NCBI RefSeq assembly: GCF_051014685.1
Contig: NC_135060.1
Span: 1 to 64,000 of the forward strand
Origin: Ptiloglossa arizonensis
Taxonomy: Eukaryota; Arthropoda; Insecta; Hymenoptera; Colletidae
Direction: 5' to 3'
Length of the DNA stretch: 64,000 nucleotides
The notes below the pieces were generated by a model that worked only from the letters and a program-made list of their open reading frames with translations, made no database searches and had not been told where the DNA came from. Made by a program: the position numbers and the translations under genes. Of this stretch, positions 10,101 to 22,800 are shown one piece after another (the first letter of the stretch is position 1; every line of letters starts with the position of its first letter).

Positions 10101-12548
10101 TGGGTTAGGTCTGGGTTAGGTCTGGGTTAGGTCTGGGTTAGGTCTGGGTTAGGTCTGGGTTAGGTCTGGGTTAGGTCTGGGTTAGGTGTGGGTTAGGTGT
10201 GGGTTAGGTCTGGGTTAGGTCCGGGTTAGGTCCGCGGTCTTATGGCGGCGTTGAGGGGTCCTGAGTTAGGTCTGTGTTAGGTCTGGGTTTGGTCCGGGGT
10301 CTTGTGGCGGCGCTGAGAGGTCCTGCGGCGGTGCTGATGGGTCCTGTGGCGTCGCTGAGGGGTCCTGTGGCGGCGCTGATGGGTCCGTGTTAGTTCCGGG
10401 GACAGGACTGGGTTAGGTCTGGGTTAGGTGTGGGTTAGGTCTGGGTTAGGTCTGGGTTAGGTGTGGGTTAGGTCCGGGGTCGTGTGGCGGCGCTGAGGGG
10501 TTCTGTGGTGACTCTAAGATGTCCGGTAGCGGCGCTAAGGGGTCCTGCACGGCGTTGAGAGGTCCTGGGTTAGGTCTGGATTAGGTCTGGGTTAGTTCTG
10601 GGTTAGGTCTGGGTTAGGTCTGGGTTAGGTCTGGGTTAGGTCCGGTGTCTTGTGACGGCGGAGTGGGGTCCTGGGTTAGGCCTGGATTAGGTCCGTGGTC
10701 TTGTGGCGGCGTTGAGGGGTCCTGAGTTAGGTCTGTGTTAGGTCTGGCTTTGGTCCGGGGTCTTGTGGCGGCGCTGAGAGGTCCTGCAGCGATGCTGATG
10801 GGTCCTGTGTCGTCGCTGAGGGGTCCTGTGTCAGTGCTTAGGGGCCCTGTGGCGGCGCTGATGGGTCCGTGTTAGTTCCGGGGTTAGGACTGAATTTGGT
10901 CTGGGTTAGGTCTGGGTTAGGTCTGGGTTAGGTCTGGCTTTGGTCCAGGGTCTTGTGGCAGCGCTGAGAGGTCCTGCGGCGATGCTGATGGGTCCTGTAG
11001 CGTCGCTGAGTGGTCCTGTGTCATCGCTTAGGGACCCTGTGGTGGGGCTGATGGGTCCGTGTTAGTTCCGGGGTCAGGACTGGGTTAGGTCTGGGTTAGG
11101 TGTGGGTTAGGTCTGGGTTAGGTCTGGGTTAGGTCCGGGGTCGTGTGGCGGCGCTAAGGGGTTCTGTGGCGTCTCTGAGATGTCCGGTAGCGGCGCTGAG
11201 GGGTCCTGTGACAGTGTTGAGAGGTCCTGTGGCAGCGATTAGGGGCCCTGTGGCGGCGCTGATGGGTCCGTGTTAGTTCCGGGGTCAGGACTGGATTTGG
11301 TCTGGGTTAGGTCTAGGTTAGGTGTGGGTTAGGTCTGGGTTAGGTCCGGGTTAGGTCCGGGGTCTTATGGCGGCGTTGAGGGGTCCTGAGTTAGGTCTGT
11401 GTTAGGTCTGGGTTTGGTCCGGGGTCCTGTGTCAGTGCTTAGGGGCCCTGTGGTGTCGCTGATGGGTCCGTGTTAGTTCCGGGGTCAGGACTGAATTTGG
11501 TCTGGTTTAGGTTTGGGTTAGGTCTGGGTTATGTCTGGGTTAGGTCTGGCTTTGATCCGGGGTCTTGTGGCGGCGCTGTGAGGTCCTGCGTCGATGCTGA
11601 TGGGTCCTGTGGCGTCGCTGAGGGGTCCTGGGTCAGCGCTTAGGGGCCCTGTGGTGGCGCTGATGGGTCCGTGTTAGTTCCGGGGTCAGGACTGGGTTAG
11701 GTCTGGGTTAGGTGTGGGTTAGGTCTGGGTTAGGTCTGGGTTAGGTCCGGGGTCGTGTAGCGGTGCTGAGGGGTTCTGTGGTAACTCTGAGATGTCCGGT
11801 AGCGGCGCTGAGGGGTCCTGTGACGGCGTTGAGAGGTCCTGTGGCAGCGCTTAGGGGCCCTGTGGTGGCGCTGATGGGTCCGTGTTAGTTCCGGGGTCAG
11901 GACTGGGTTAGGTCTGGGTTAGGTGTGGTTTAGGTCTGGGTTAGGTCTGGGTTAGGTCCGTGGTCTTGTGGCGGCGGAGAGGGGTCCTGGGTTAGGTCTT
12001 GGTTAGGTCCGGGGTCTTGTGGCGGCGGTGAGGGGTCCTGAGTTAGGTCTGTGTTAGGTCTGGCTTTGTTCCGGGGTCTTGTGGCGGCGCTGAGAGGTCC
12101 TGCAGCGATGCTGATGGGTCCTGTGTCGTCGCTGAGGGGTCCTGTGTCAGCGCTTAGGGGCCCTGTGGCGGCGCTGATGGGTCCGTGTTAGTTCCGGGGT
12201 CAGGACTGAATTTGGTCTGGGTTAGGTCTGGGTTAGGTCTGGGTTAGGTCTGGGTTAGGTCTGGGTTCGGTCTGGGTTAGGTCTGGGTTAGGTGTGGGTT
12301 AGGTCTGGGTTAGGTCCGGGGTCGTGTGGCGCCGCTGATGGGTTCTGTGGTGACTCTGAGATGTCCGGTAGCGGCGCTGAGGGTTCCTGTGACGGCGTTG
12401 AGGGTTCTGATGGCGTCGCTGAGGGGTCCTATGGCGCCGCTGAAGGTTCCTGTGGCGACGCTGAAGGGTCCTGTGGCGGTGCTGAGAGGTCCTATGGCGA
12501 CGGTGGTGGTCCTGGTTGGTGGTGGTCCCGGGGTTGGTCATCCGGCCC
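7199..12548 (+). repeat. Composite subtelomeric satellite with inverted telomere-like runs
   Basis: 5.3 kb of GC-rich repeats. The recurring module is: anchor GTTAGTTCCGGGGTCAGGAC; a run of TTAGGTCTGGG units on the top strand; TTAGGTCCGGGGTC; then GTGGCGGCGCTGAGGGGTCC words. I count about 15 anchors (for example near 8085, 8630, 9298, 9523, 10387, 10867, 11060, 11670, 12186). The number of telomere-like units per run varies from about 1 to more than 15 (long runs at about 8105-8230 and 10025-10215). These runs are opposite in orientation to the terminal telomere. Variants such as TTAGGTGTGGG and TTAGTTCTGGG are common. No gene is seen. Confidence 0.93.
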
Positions 12549-13106
12549 TTTAGAAATCCGTCCACCTCGGGATTTCCCCGCGGAATGAAAATTTTCGCAA
12601 CCGGTACCTCCTTATATACCCTCGGACAAGGTATTCGGCAGTTGCGTCAATTGGCCTTAATATAATTTTCAATCAATTTAAGTACCCTTCCGCCATTACT
12701 TTAACCAAGATATTCTTAGTAATTGACCATACTATGGTTCTGTGGACGATTGTTAATAATTATGATAAATATACATAAACAAGTTCGGAAATCTATTAAG
12801 GCGAACGGGTTCAGTGAATGTTTGTTTATCTGCTCGATCATTATTAACATTTACGAATCTTCCGAATACTAATGTTACAATTACCATATTATTTACATGC
12901 ATATATTTTACTTATGTATCTAATTGACTCATTACAAAGAGTTAACTAGGTTATAGAAATTAATTTTAATCGACTTTCAATGCAGAAGATGCTTTCTAAC
13001 ATGTTGCTAAAGTTTATTAACTTTTTAACACATGCGAAGTAATAATTGTTTGTTAGACATTTTAAATTAAGTTTGTTTATTTCTTATCATTTATACAATA
13101 CCCGTG
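12549..13106 (+). repeat. Subtelomeric AT-rich element, copy B
   Basis: Direct repeat of the element at 6431-7007, in the same orientation and with the same left junction to G-rich repeats (CGTCCACCTCGGGATTTCCC, CGCGGAATG, TATATACCCTCGG). The right end, at TTATACAATACCCGTGTAAC, runs into degenerate copies of the 240-bp satellite. Short chance frames across the left junction are not considered genes. Confidence 0.85.
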
Positions 13107-13224
13107 TAACTTGAATTTTTTATAGAAAAGTAGTATTTCATCGCGTCAATAGTACTCCCATATTACGACGAATGAGTCTTCCGCAGGGAATCTGACAGTT
13201 AATTCATGCCATCCTATGTATACG
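13107..13224. other. Transition into the satellite array
   Basis: AT-rich sequence between AT-rich element copy B and the first recognisable satellite monomer. It may be a heavily decayed monomer, but I cannot align it with confidence. Confidence 0.4.
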
Positions 13225-16200
13225 TCTAGACGCAGTGTTTGTCTATATTTTTTATGAAAAGTGTATATTTTGTCAGCTGCATTCCAATACACTGTCTAAC
13301 AGCTACTGTCTCGCCGTCAAGGACCTGGCTAATAAATTATTTCTCGACCAGCTTGGACATTTTACCGTAGATGGTGCCGCTCGTGCGTTTCTGATTAATT
13401 CAATTTTTAACTAATTAAATTATTTTTCAATTTGTGCTTCTGCACAGAGTTGGGAATCAGATGCTAATAGGTAATGCGTATTGTTCTTAGTTTGATAGAA
13501 GAATTTTAATTTCATTATCTACATCCAATACATGGGCTAACATATCCTGTCTCGGCATCTATCGCTTCTCTGACGAATCATTTCCCGATAAACTTGAAGA
13601 TTTTGCCATAGATGGTGCCACCCATGCTTTTCTTGTTAATTAAATTACCACACCATTAAATTAAATTTGAATCTTGCTTCTGCACAGAGTTGGAAATCAG
13701 AAGTTAATAGATGATGCGTATTGTTCTTAGGTTTATGGATAAATTTTTATTTTATTATCTACATCCAATACATGGGCAAACATCTCCTGTCTCGGCATCT
13801 AGCGCTTCGCTGACGAATTATTTCCCGATAAACTTGAAGATTTTGCCGTAGATGGTGCCACCCATGCTTTTCTTGTTAATTAAATGTTCACACCATTAAG
13901 TTATATTGGAATCTTGCTTCTGCACAGAGTTGGAAATCAGAAGTTAATAGATGATGCGTATTGTTCTTAGGTTTATGGAAAAATTTTTATTTTATTATCT
14001 ACATCCAATACATGGGCTAACATACCCTGTCTCGGCATCTATCGCTTCTCTGACGAATCATTTCCCGATAAACTTGAAGATTTTGCAATAGATGGTGCCA
14101 CCCATGCTTTTCTTGTTAATTAAATTACCACACCATTAAATTAAATTTGAATCTTGCTTCTGCACAGAGTTGGAAATCAGAAGTTAATAGATGATGCGTA
14201 TTGTTCTTAGGTTTATGGATAAATTTTTATTTTATTATCTACATCCAATACATGGGCAAACATCTCCTGTCTCGGCATCTAGCGCTTCGCTGACGAATTA
14301 TTTCCCGATAAACTTGAAGATTTTGCCATAGATGGTGCCACCCATGCTTTTCTTGTTAATTAAATGTTCACACCATTAAGTTATATTGGAATCTTGCTTC
14401 TGCACAGAGTTGGAAATCAGAAGTTAATAGATGATGCGTATTGTTCTTAGTTTTGTAGAAAAATTTTTATTTTATTATCTACATCCAATACATGGGCTAA
14501 CATATCCTGTCTCGGCATCTATCGCTTCTCTGACGAATTATTTCCCGATAAACTTGAAGATTTTGCCGTAGATGGTGCCACGCATGCGTTTCTAGTTAAT
14601 TAAATTATCACACCATTAAATTAAATTTGAATCTTGCTTCTGCACAGAGTTGGAAATCAGAAGTTAATAGATGATGCGTATTGTTCTTAGGTTTATGGAA
14701 AAATTTTTATTTTATTATCTACATCCAATACATGGGCTAACATACCCTGTCTCGGCATCTATCGCTTCTCTGACGAATCATTTCCCGATAAACTTGAAGA
14801 TTTTGCCATAGATGGTGCCACCCATGCTTTTCTTGTTAATTAAATTACCACACCATTAAATTAAATTTGAATCTTGCTTCTGCACAGAGTTGGAAATCAG
14901 AAGTTAATAGATGATGCGTATTGTTCTTAGGTTTATGGAAAATTTTTTTTTTATTATCTACATCCAATACATGGGCTAACATACCCTGTCTCGGCATCTA
15001 TCGCTTCTCTGACGAATCATTTCCCGATAAACTTGAAGATTTTGCCATAGATGGTGCCACCCATGCTTTTCTTGTTAATTAAATGTTCACACCATTAAGT
15101 TATATTGGAATCTTGCTTCTGCACAGAGTTGGAAATCAGAAGTTAATAGATGATGCGTATTGTTCTTAGTTTTGTAGAAAAATTTTTATTTTATTATCTA
15201 CATCCAATACATGGGCTAACATACCCTGTCTCGGCATCTATCGCTTCTCTGACGAATTATTTCCCGATAAACTTGAAGATTTTGCCATAGATGGTGCCAC
15301 CCATGCTTTTCTTGTTAATTAAATTATCACACCATTAAATTAAATTTGAATCTTGCTTCTGCACAGAGTTGGAAATCAGAAGTTAATAGATGATGCGTAT
15401 TGTTCTTAGGTTTATGGAAAAATTTTTATTTTATTGCCTACATCCAATACACGGGCAAACATCTCCTGTCTCGGCATCTAGCGCTTCGCTGACGAATTAT
15501 TTCCCGATAAACTTGAAGATTTTGCCGTAGATGGTGCCACCCATGCTTTTCTTGTTAATTAAATGTTCACACCATTAAATTATATTGGAATCTTGCTTCT
15601 GCACAGAGTTGGAAATCAGAAGTTAATAGATGATGCGTATTGTTCTTAGTTTTATAGAAAAATTTTTATTTTATTATCTACATCCAATACATGGGCTAAC
15701 ATAACCTGTCTCGACATCTAGCGCTTCGCTGATGAATTATTTCCCGATAAACTTGAAGATTTTGCCGTAGATGGTGCCACCCATGCTTTTCTTGTTAATT
15801 AAATGTTCACACCATTAAATTATATTGGAATCTTGCTTCTGCACAGAGTTGGAAATCAGAAGTTAATAGATGATGCGTATTGTTCTTAGTTTTATTGAAA
15901 AATTTTTATTTTATTATCTACATCCAATACATGGGCTATCATCTCCTGTCTCGACATCTATCGCTTCGCTGACGAATTATTTCCCGATAAACTTGAAGAT
16001 TTTGCCGTAGATGGTGCCACCCATGCTTTTCTTGTTAATTAAATGTTCAGACCATTAAATTATATTGGAATCTTGCTTCTGCACAGAGTTGGAAATCAGA
16101 AGTTAACAGATGATGCGTATTGTTGTTAGTTTTGTAGAAAAATTTTTATTTTATTATCTACATCCAATACATGGGCTAACATACCCTGTCTCGGCATCTA

Positions 16201-18684
16201 TCGCTTCTCTGACGAATTATTTCCCGATAAACTTGAAGATTTTGCCATAGATGGTGCTACCCATGCTTTTCTTGTTAATTAAATTATCACACCATTAAAT
16301 TAAATTTGAATCTTGCTTCTGCACAGAGTTGGAAATCAGAAGTTAATAGATGATGCGTATTGTTCTTAGGTTTATGGATAAATTTTTATTTTATTATCTA
16401 CATCCAATACATGGGCAAACATCTCCTGTCTCGGCATCTAGCGCTTCGCTGACGAATAATTTCCCGATAAACTTGAAGATTTTGCCGTAGATAGTGCCAC
16501 CCATGCTTTTCTTGTTAATTAAATTATCACACCATTAAATTAAATTTGAATCTTGCTTCTGCACAGAGTTGGAAATCAGAAGTTAATAGATGATGCGTAT
16601 TGTTCTTAGGTTTATGGAAAAATTTTTATTTTACTATCTACATCCAATACATGGGCAAACATCTCCTGTCTCGGCATCTAGCGCTTCGCTGACGAATTAT
16701 TTCCCGATAAACTTGAAGATTTTGCCGTAGATGGTGCCACCCATGCTTTTCTTGTTAATTAAATGTTCACACCATTAAGTTATATTGGAATCTTGCTTCT
16801 GCACAGAGTTGGAAATCAGAAGTTAATAGATGATGCGTATTGTTGTTAGTTTTGTAGAAAAATTTTTATTTTATTATCTACATCCAATACATGGGCTAAC
16901 ATACCCTGTCTCTGCATCTATCGCTTCTCTGACGAATTATTTCCCGATAAACTTGAAGATTTTGCCATAGATGGTGCTACCCATGCTTTTCTTGTTAATT
17001 AAATTATCACACCATTAAATTAAATTTGAATCTTGCTTCTGCACAGAGTTGGAAATCAGAAGTTAATAGATGATGCGTATTGTTCTTAGGTTTATGGATA
17101 AATTTTTATTTTATTATCTACATCCAATACACGGGCAAACATCTCCTGTCTCGGCATCTAGCGCTTCGCTGACGAATTATTTCCCGATAAACTTGAAGAT
17201 TTTGCCGTAGATGGTGCCACCCATGCTTTTCTTGTTAATTAAATGTTCACACCATTAAATTATATTGGAATCTTGCTTCTGCACAGAGTTGGAAATCAGA
17301 AGTTAATAGATGATGCGTATTGTTCTTAGTTTTGTAGAAAAATTTTTATTTTATTATCTACATCCAATACATGGGCTAACATACCCTGTCTCGGCATCTA
17401 TCGCTTCTCTGACGAATTATTTCCCGATAAACTTGAAGATTTTGCCATAGATGGTGCCACCCATGCTTTTCTTGTTAATTAAATTATCACACCATTAAAT
17501 TAAATTTGAATCTTGCTTCTGCACAGAGTTGGAAATCAGAAGTTAATAGATGATGCGTATTGTTCTTAGGTTTATGGAAAAATTTTTATTTTATTATCTA
17601 CATCCAATACACGGGCAAACATCTCCTGTCTCGGCATCTAGCGCTTCGCTGACGAATTATTTCCCGATAAACTTGAAGATTTTGCCGTAGATGGTGCCAC
17701 CCATGCTTTTCTTGTTAATTAAATGTTCACACCATTAAATTATATTGGAATCTTGCTTCTGCACAGAGTTGGAAATCAGAAGTTAATAGATGATGCGTAT
17801 TGTTCTTAGTTTTGTAGAAAAATTTTTATTTTATTATCTACATCCAATACATGGGCTAACATACCCTGTCTCGGCATCTATCGCTTCTCTGACGAATTAT
17901 TTCCCGATAAACTTGAAGATTTTGCCATAGATGGTGCCACCCATGCTTTTCTTGTTAATTAAATTATCACACCATTAAATTAAATTTGAATCTTGCTTCT
18001 GCACAGAGTTGGAAATCAGAAGTTAATAGATGATGCGTATTGTTCTTAGGTTTATGGAAAAATTTTTATTTTATTATCTACATCCAATACACGGGCAAAC
18101 ATCTCCTGTCTCGGCATCTAGCGCTTCGCTGACGAATTATTTCCCGATAAACTTGAAGATTTTGCCGTAGATGGTGCCACCCATGCTTTTCTTGTTAATT
18201 AAATGTTCACACCATTAAATTATATTGGAATCTTGCTTCTGCACAGAGTTGGAAATCAGAAGTTAATAGATGATGCGTATTGTTCTTAGTTTTATTGAAA
18301 AATTTTTATTTTATTATCTACATCCAATACACGTGCAAACATCTCCTGTCTCGGCATCTAGCGCTTCGCTGACGAATTATTTCCCGATAAACTTGAAGAT
18401 TTTGCCGTAGATGGTGCCACCCATGCTTTTCTTGTTAATTAAATGTTCACACCATTAAATTATATTGGAATCTTGCTTCTGCACAGAGTTGGGAATCAGA
18501 AATTAATAGATGATGCGTATTGTTCTTAGTTTTATAGAAAATTTTAATTTTATTATCTACATCCAATACATGGGCTAACATCTCCTGTCTCGACATCTAG
18601 CGCTTCGCTGACGAATTATTTCCCGATAAACTTGGAGGTTTTTGAATTTGTGCTTCTGCACAGAGTTGGAAATCAGAAATTAAT
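13225..18684. repeat. 240-bp AT-rich satellite array, about 23 monomers
   Basis: The landmark GCACAGAGTTGG recurs every 240 bp (13442, 13682, 13922, 14162 and so on to 18481), one unit being 239 bp because of a one-base loss near 14945. The first monomer (from about 13225) is divergent, and the last is truncated by an internal deletion at about 18632. Two monomer classes are visible. Type A has GGGCTAACATA with CGCTTCTCTGACG and AATTTGAATC. Type B has GGGCAAACATCTCC with CGCTTCGCTGACG and TATTGGAATC. They alternate in several stretches, most regularly at 16861-18300, giving 480-bp dimers. There is no coding capacity. Confidence 0.96.
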
Positions 18685-18800
18685 CGAATTTCAATGCAGA
18701 AGATGCTTTCTAACATGTTACTTAAGTTTATTAAGTGTTTAAGATATGCGAAGTAATAATTGTAGTAGCAGAAGTAACCCTGAACTAACCCTGACCTAAC
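18685..18800. repeat. Remnants of AT-rich element and telomere repeat at inner satellite edge
   Basis: 18685-18762 matches the internal part of the AT-rich element (AATCGAATTTCAATGCAGAA, then GATGCTTTCTAACATG). It is followed at about 18774-18800 by degenerate C-strand telomere words (AACCCTGAACTAACCCTGAC, then CTAAC), here in the same orientation as the terminal array. The satellite block is thus bracketed by pieces of the same subtelomeric element. Confidence 0.7.
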
Positions 18801-19654
18801 TGCAGAAGTCCGTTTGAAAAGAATACGTCACACCAAACGTATTTTTAGATAAACTTGTAGTTATCGTATTTTTAAAATGCTAGATGGTGTTACTGCGGCT
18901 TATGTTGATACTTCAATGGTCGATTAAATTGACTCATCACTGCATGTTTTCTATGAATTTTCGTTTTAACAATTGTAATCGTGCTGACTTTCACAGAAGC
19001 GTTTCTGACGATAATTAATGCATGTAGTTGGCTACGTTAATTTGTCACTAGTATTCTAAAGGTTTATCGGTTGGTTGATTCGCACTGTATAATATAGACA
19101 AGAGGGTTCTGTTCAAAGTATTTAAAGTTTTATTCATTTATTAAGTATGCATTATTGCATTATTGCATTTTAAAAATAAATTCTTATTATCTAACTTACG
19201 TACTACGAAATGAGACTAATTTGTAAAGTTTAAAATATGTTATCAATTCATGGATTAAACTATTATTTATTAAATATGTATTATTACATTTTAAGAATAA
19301 ATTGTATGCACCATCTAGCGTTTCAGCGGCGCAACAACTAAAAACTTATTCAGAAAAAGATATGTTTGACGTGCTATTGAAACGAATTAATTTTGCTGAG
19401 TGTAAATAATACACACATACGTAGCATATTCTTAAAAGGGTACAAAACAAAACACTCACGCATAAAGAAAATTAAAAAATTATAATACATAGAAATAATT
19501 GTAAAAGATTGAACATAAAACCCATTTTGATTTAGACGCTATCATTGTGATGCGTACTGTTGCCATGACGGCGAACTATAAACGTTTTCTTTGGATACGC
19601 ATGTATACTAATTTAATTTTCAAAGAATCCGTTGGAAAGAAATAAGAACTAAAC
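18801..19654. other. Intergenic boundary between subtelomere and first gene
   Basis: AT-rich sequence without recognised gene or satellite. Two short related segments, TATGCATTATTGCATT (about 19146) and TATGTATTATTACATTTTAA (about 19278), suggest a local duplication. The promoter of CCDC39 must lie here, but no clear core motif was seen. Confidence 0.5.
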
Positions 19655-19838
19655 ATGGCCTTAAATAACAATATAGATACAGTTTTAAGTACACTAGGGT
19701 GGGAAGATGGATTTCGTATACCGGTAGCGAACGAGGAGAACAAACGATTAGAAGAAGAAGTAATTTTCATTTATATTACATTAGTTTTATTCGCTTCACA
19801 CGTATCAATTTTTTTTTATGTTCATGTCTATATGCATG

Positions 19839-19885
<47 letters not shown>

Positions 19886-22800
19886 TATATTATCTGTATA
19901 GTGTATAAGTGCTTGATAGTACACGTCAAAATGTCAATAAATTTACTAATTATTGTCAGTAGATTTACAATTATTTCTATTTTAATAATAAATGTTAAAA
20001 TTTTTATGGGAAGATTGAAAGGAAAATGAAATTAAAAAAAGATTTAAGCACGAAACTAGAATCTACAGAAGAACGACTTAAAATGATGACAAACCGTATT
20101 ACAAATTTAAAAATGGAGCAAGATATGAATCAGAAACTTTTAAATATACATTCGACACAACTTGAGACCGAAAATCATCATTATCGATTAAGTTGTAGCA
20201 ATGAATTGAGTCTGCATCAAGAGGCGCGAGATTTAAAAAAAGAGTTAAACAAAATTAATGAGACGGTATCAAACATTATGAAAGATACAGAAAAAATTAC
20301 AAAAAAAATAGAATCGTCCAAAAAAGTGATTAAGTATGATGAAAAACGTCTACAAGAATGGGAGGAAATGTTAAATCAAAACGAAAATAATAATCAATTG
20401 ATAGAACAATACATGAAAGAAGATGTAAAAGAATATAAGGTAACCAAGATAGAGAATAAATTACAATATTTAAAAATGAAGTATCATTTCTGTAAAGTAT
20501 GAATTACTAAGTACTTTGTTTGTTTTATTTTCTTATAATTTAGGAATTGGAATTAAAAAGACAAAAACTCAGTACAGAATTGCAGTTATATCGTGAGGTG
20601 ATTATTAAGAGAACTAATGAAGAACGTGAGATGGAAATTGTTCTTGACCGAACTACTAAACTGTATAATCGAGCATTAATAGATTACCGACAAATGTTCA
20701 ATCAATGGAAAGAGAGTGTAATCATGTTGCAACAAAGAAATAATGATATTAAAAGAGTTCTTCAAGTATGATTCAAAATTACATTTAAATATGGATAATT
20801 AAAATTGCAGTAAAATTTAAATCCTGTGTAATTATTGTCCTTTAACTGTTAGCAGTTAACTTTTATTCTACTAAATGCAGGAAACTGAAACTTTGCACGA
20901 GATTTTAGAGAATAAAAAGAGTACAGTTGAGGAATTGGAAAAATTTTTCAAAGAGCAAAGTGAAAATAATAAACAAGTTGAAGAATCAATTAAAGTATTA
21001 GAGAAGAACCTTTTTAATGCAAAGGAAGAGCAATCTAAATTGAAGGAAACATTTGGTCTATATGAAAACCAGGTAAAAGAGTGACTGGAAGGAATAATAA
21101 AATTAACGCATGAAATATTTAATTTTTAATATTTAAAATTGTTATATTCAGCTTGTTATACAAAAAAATGTTGTAAAAGAGTTGACCCAACGTATGAAAC
21201 AAGTGCAAATTGATATAAAGCGCAAAGAGTTAGAAACACAAAATAAATATACAAAAATAGAGAAACTAAATAAACAAATATTTGATTTAACTGCAAAATT
21301 GCAAGTTATTGACGATCAGAAACTAAATATTGAAGAGAAGGCAAAAGAACTGAAAACTATGATTCAGGTATTTATTTAAACAAATTCTATAGTTTTTATA
21401 TGTATTTACATTTTTAATGCATTAATATCATTTTTAGGAACAAGAGAAGAAAAAAGTTATATTAATTAGAGAAACTAATCAATTTGAAACTGCAAATTTA
21501 CACGTTACAAATCAAATAAAGCAACAGGAGGATGAGAATAAAATTTTAAAGATGCAGTATGAGAATGAAGCTAGAAAGTTTAAAAACTTAAATAAATTGT
21601 ATACTATGGATGAGAAAATTTTTGATGAAAAGAAAGAAAAATTATACCAAATGGAATTTGAATTACAAAAATCTGAAATGAAATTAGATAGATTAAAAGG
21701 ATATGAGCATGATAAGTCTGAAGCAGAAAGAAAACAAAAAAAAATTGAGGATCTGCAGAGTATCTTAAATGAAAAGATGGAAGTGTCCAAATTATTGCAA
21801 AAACAAATTACAAGTTTAGAAGTACGTCAAGCTTAAATAATGTTTTTTATTGAATATAAATTTAACATATTTTTCAATCTGTAGCATGATATGAGAAAAA
21901 TGTCAAATAATGTGGAAAGTAACAACAAGGAATTAGAAAACTTAAAAAATAAAAAGCAAGGCCTTGTTCTTCTAATGGATGCAGGAGAGAAACGAATAAA
22001 ATATGTCCGAAATCTTTATGAAGGAAAACAAGTAGAAGAAAGTCTACTACGACTTAAAGTATCACAAATGGAAAAGATGATATCGAATCTTGGGAATAAT
22101 GTATATGACTTGAAAAGATATCAACTTGAATTAGAAGCTGTGAGTTTTTAATGAAATATATCTAATAATAATTAAAGCATTAATCTATTAATGTTGTTAT
22201 CTAATACAAAATAAATGGATAATTATATGTGTTATGAGTATCATATTATTACTATGTGTATATATAAATTTTTTCAACCATTATGTTTTTATTTCTTTTA
22301 TTTTTGTATTGTATTCAAAGGATCATCTCTTTCGTTGATGTTAATAGTTAACAATTGTATTGGATAAAATAATAATAAAACAATAAGGAAGGGTGAGTTT
22401 TAGAATTTCAGTATACTATCACTATTATTATTAGTATAATCATTTAGGCAATACGAGAACGCAGAGCAGAAATCACAGTACAAAAGGAATCACTTATCAT
22501 TCAAAAAAGGATTGCTACTAATGAATGCTCAGAAGTGAAAAGTGTTATTTCTGAAAGAAAGATTCGAATAAAGCAATTGAAAACAAGGTATGACAGTGGC
22601 ACAGCTATTATGGGTAGCAATCCTGATGGTACACCAAGAGATACATCGTATTTGAAGATTCAAAATGCACAAGAAAGATACCTTTTACAAGAACAAGGTG
22701 ACAAATTAGATGAAACAATCAGAAAAACGGAACATGAAATACAAGCCATGGAAAATACATTACGGGTAATAAATGTTTGTAATGATAAGTATAAGACAAC

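Noticed and set aside
12292..12588. Open frames on both strands (98 and 88 codons) at the satellite/AT-rich junction
   Set aside because: Encoded by the composite repeat; repetitive Gly/Ala or His/Arg strings with no family features.
13225..18684. Regular direct repeats resembling a CRISPR-like or rDNA-spacer array
   Set aside because: The entire 240-bp unit repeats with no unique spacers and no rRNA sequence; it is a satellite.
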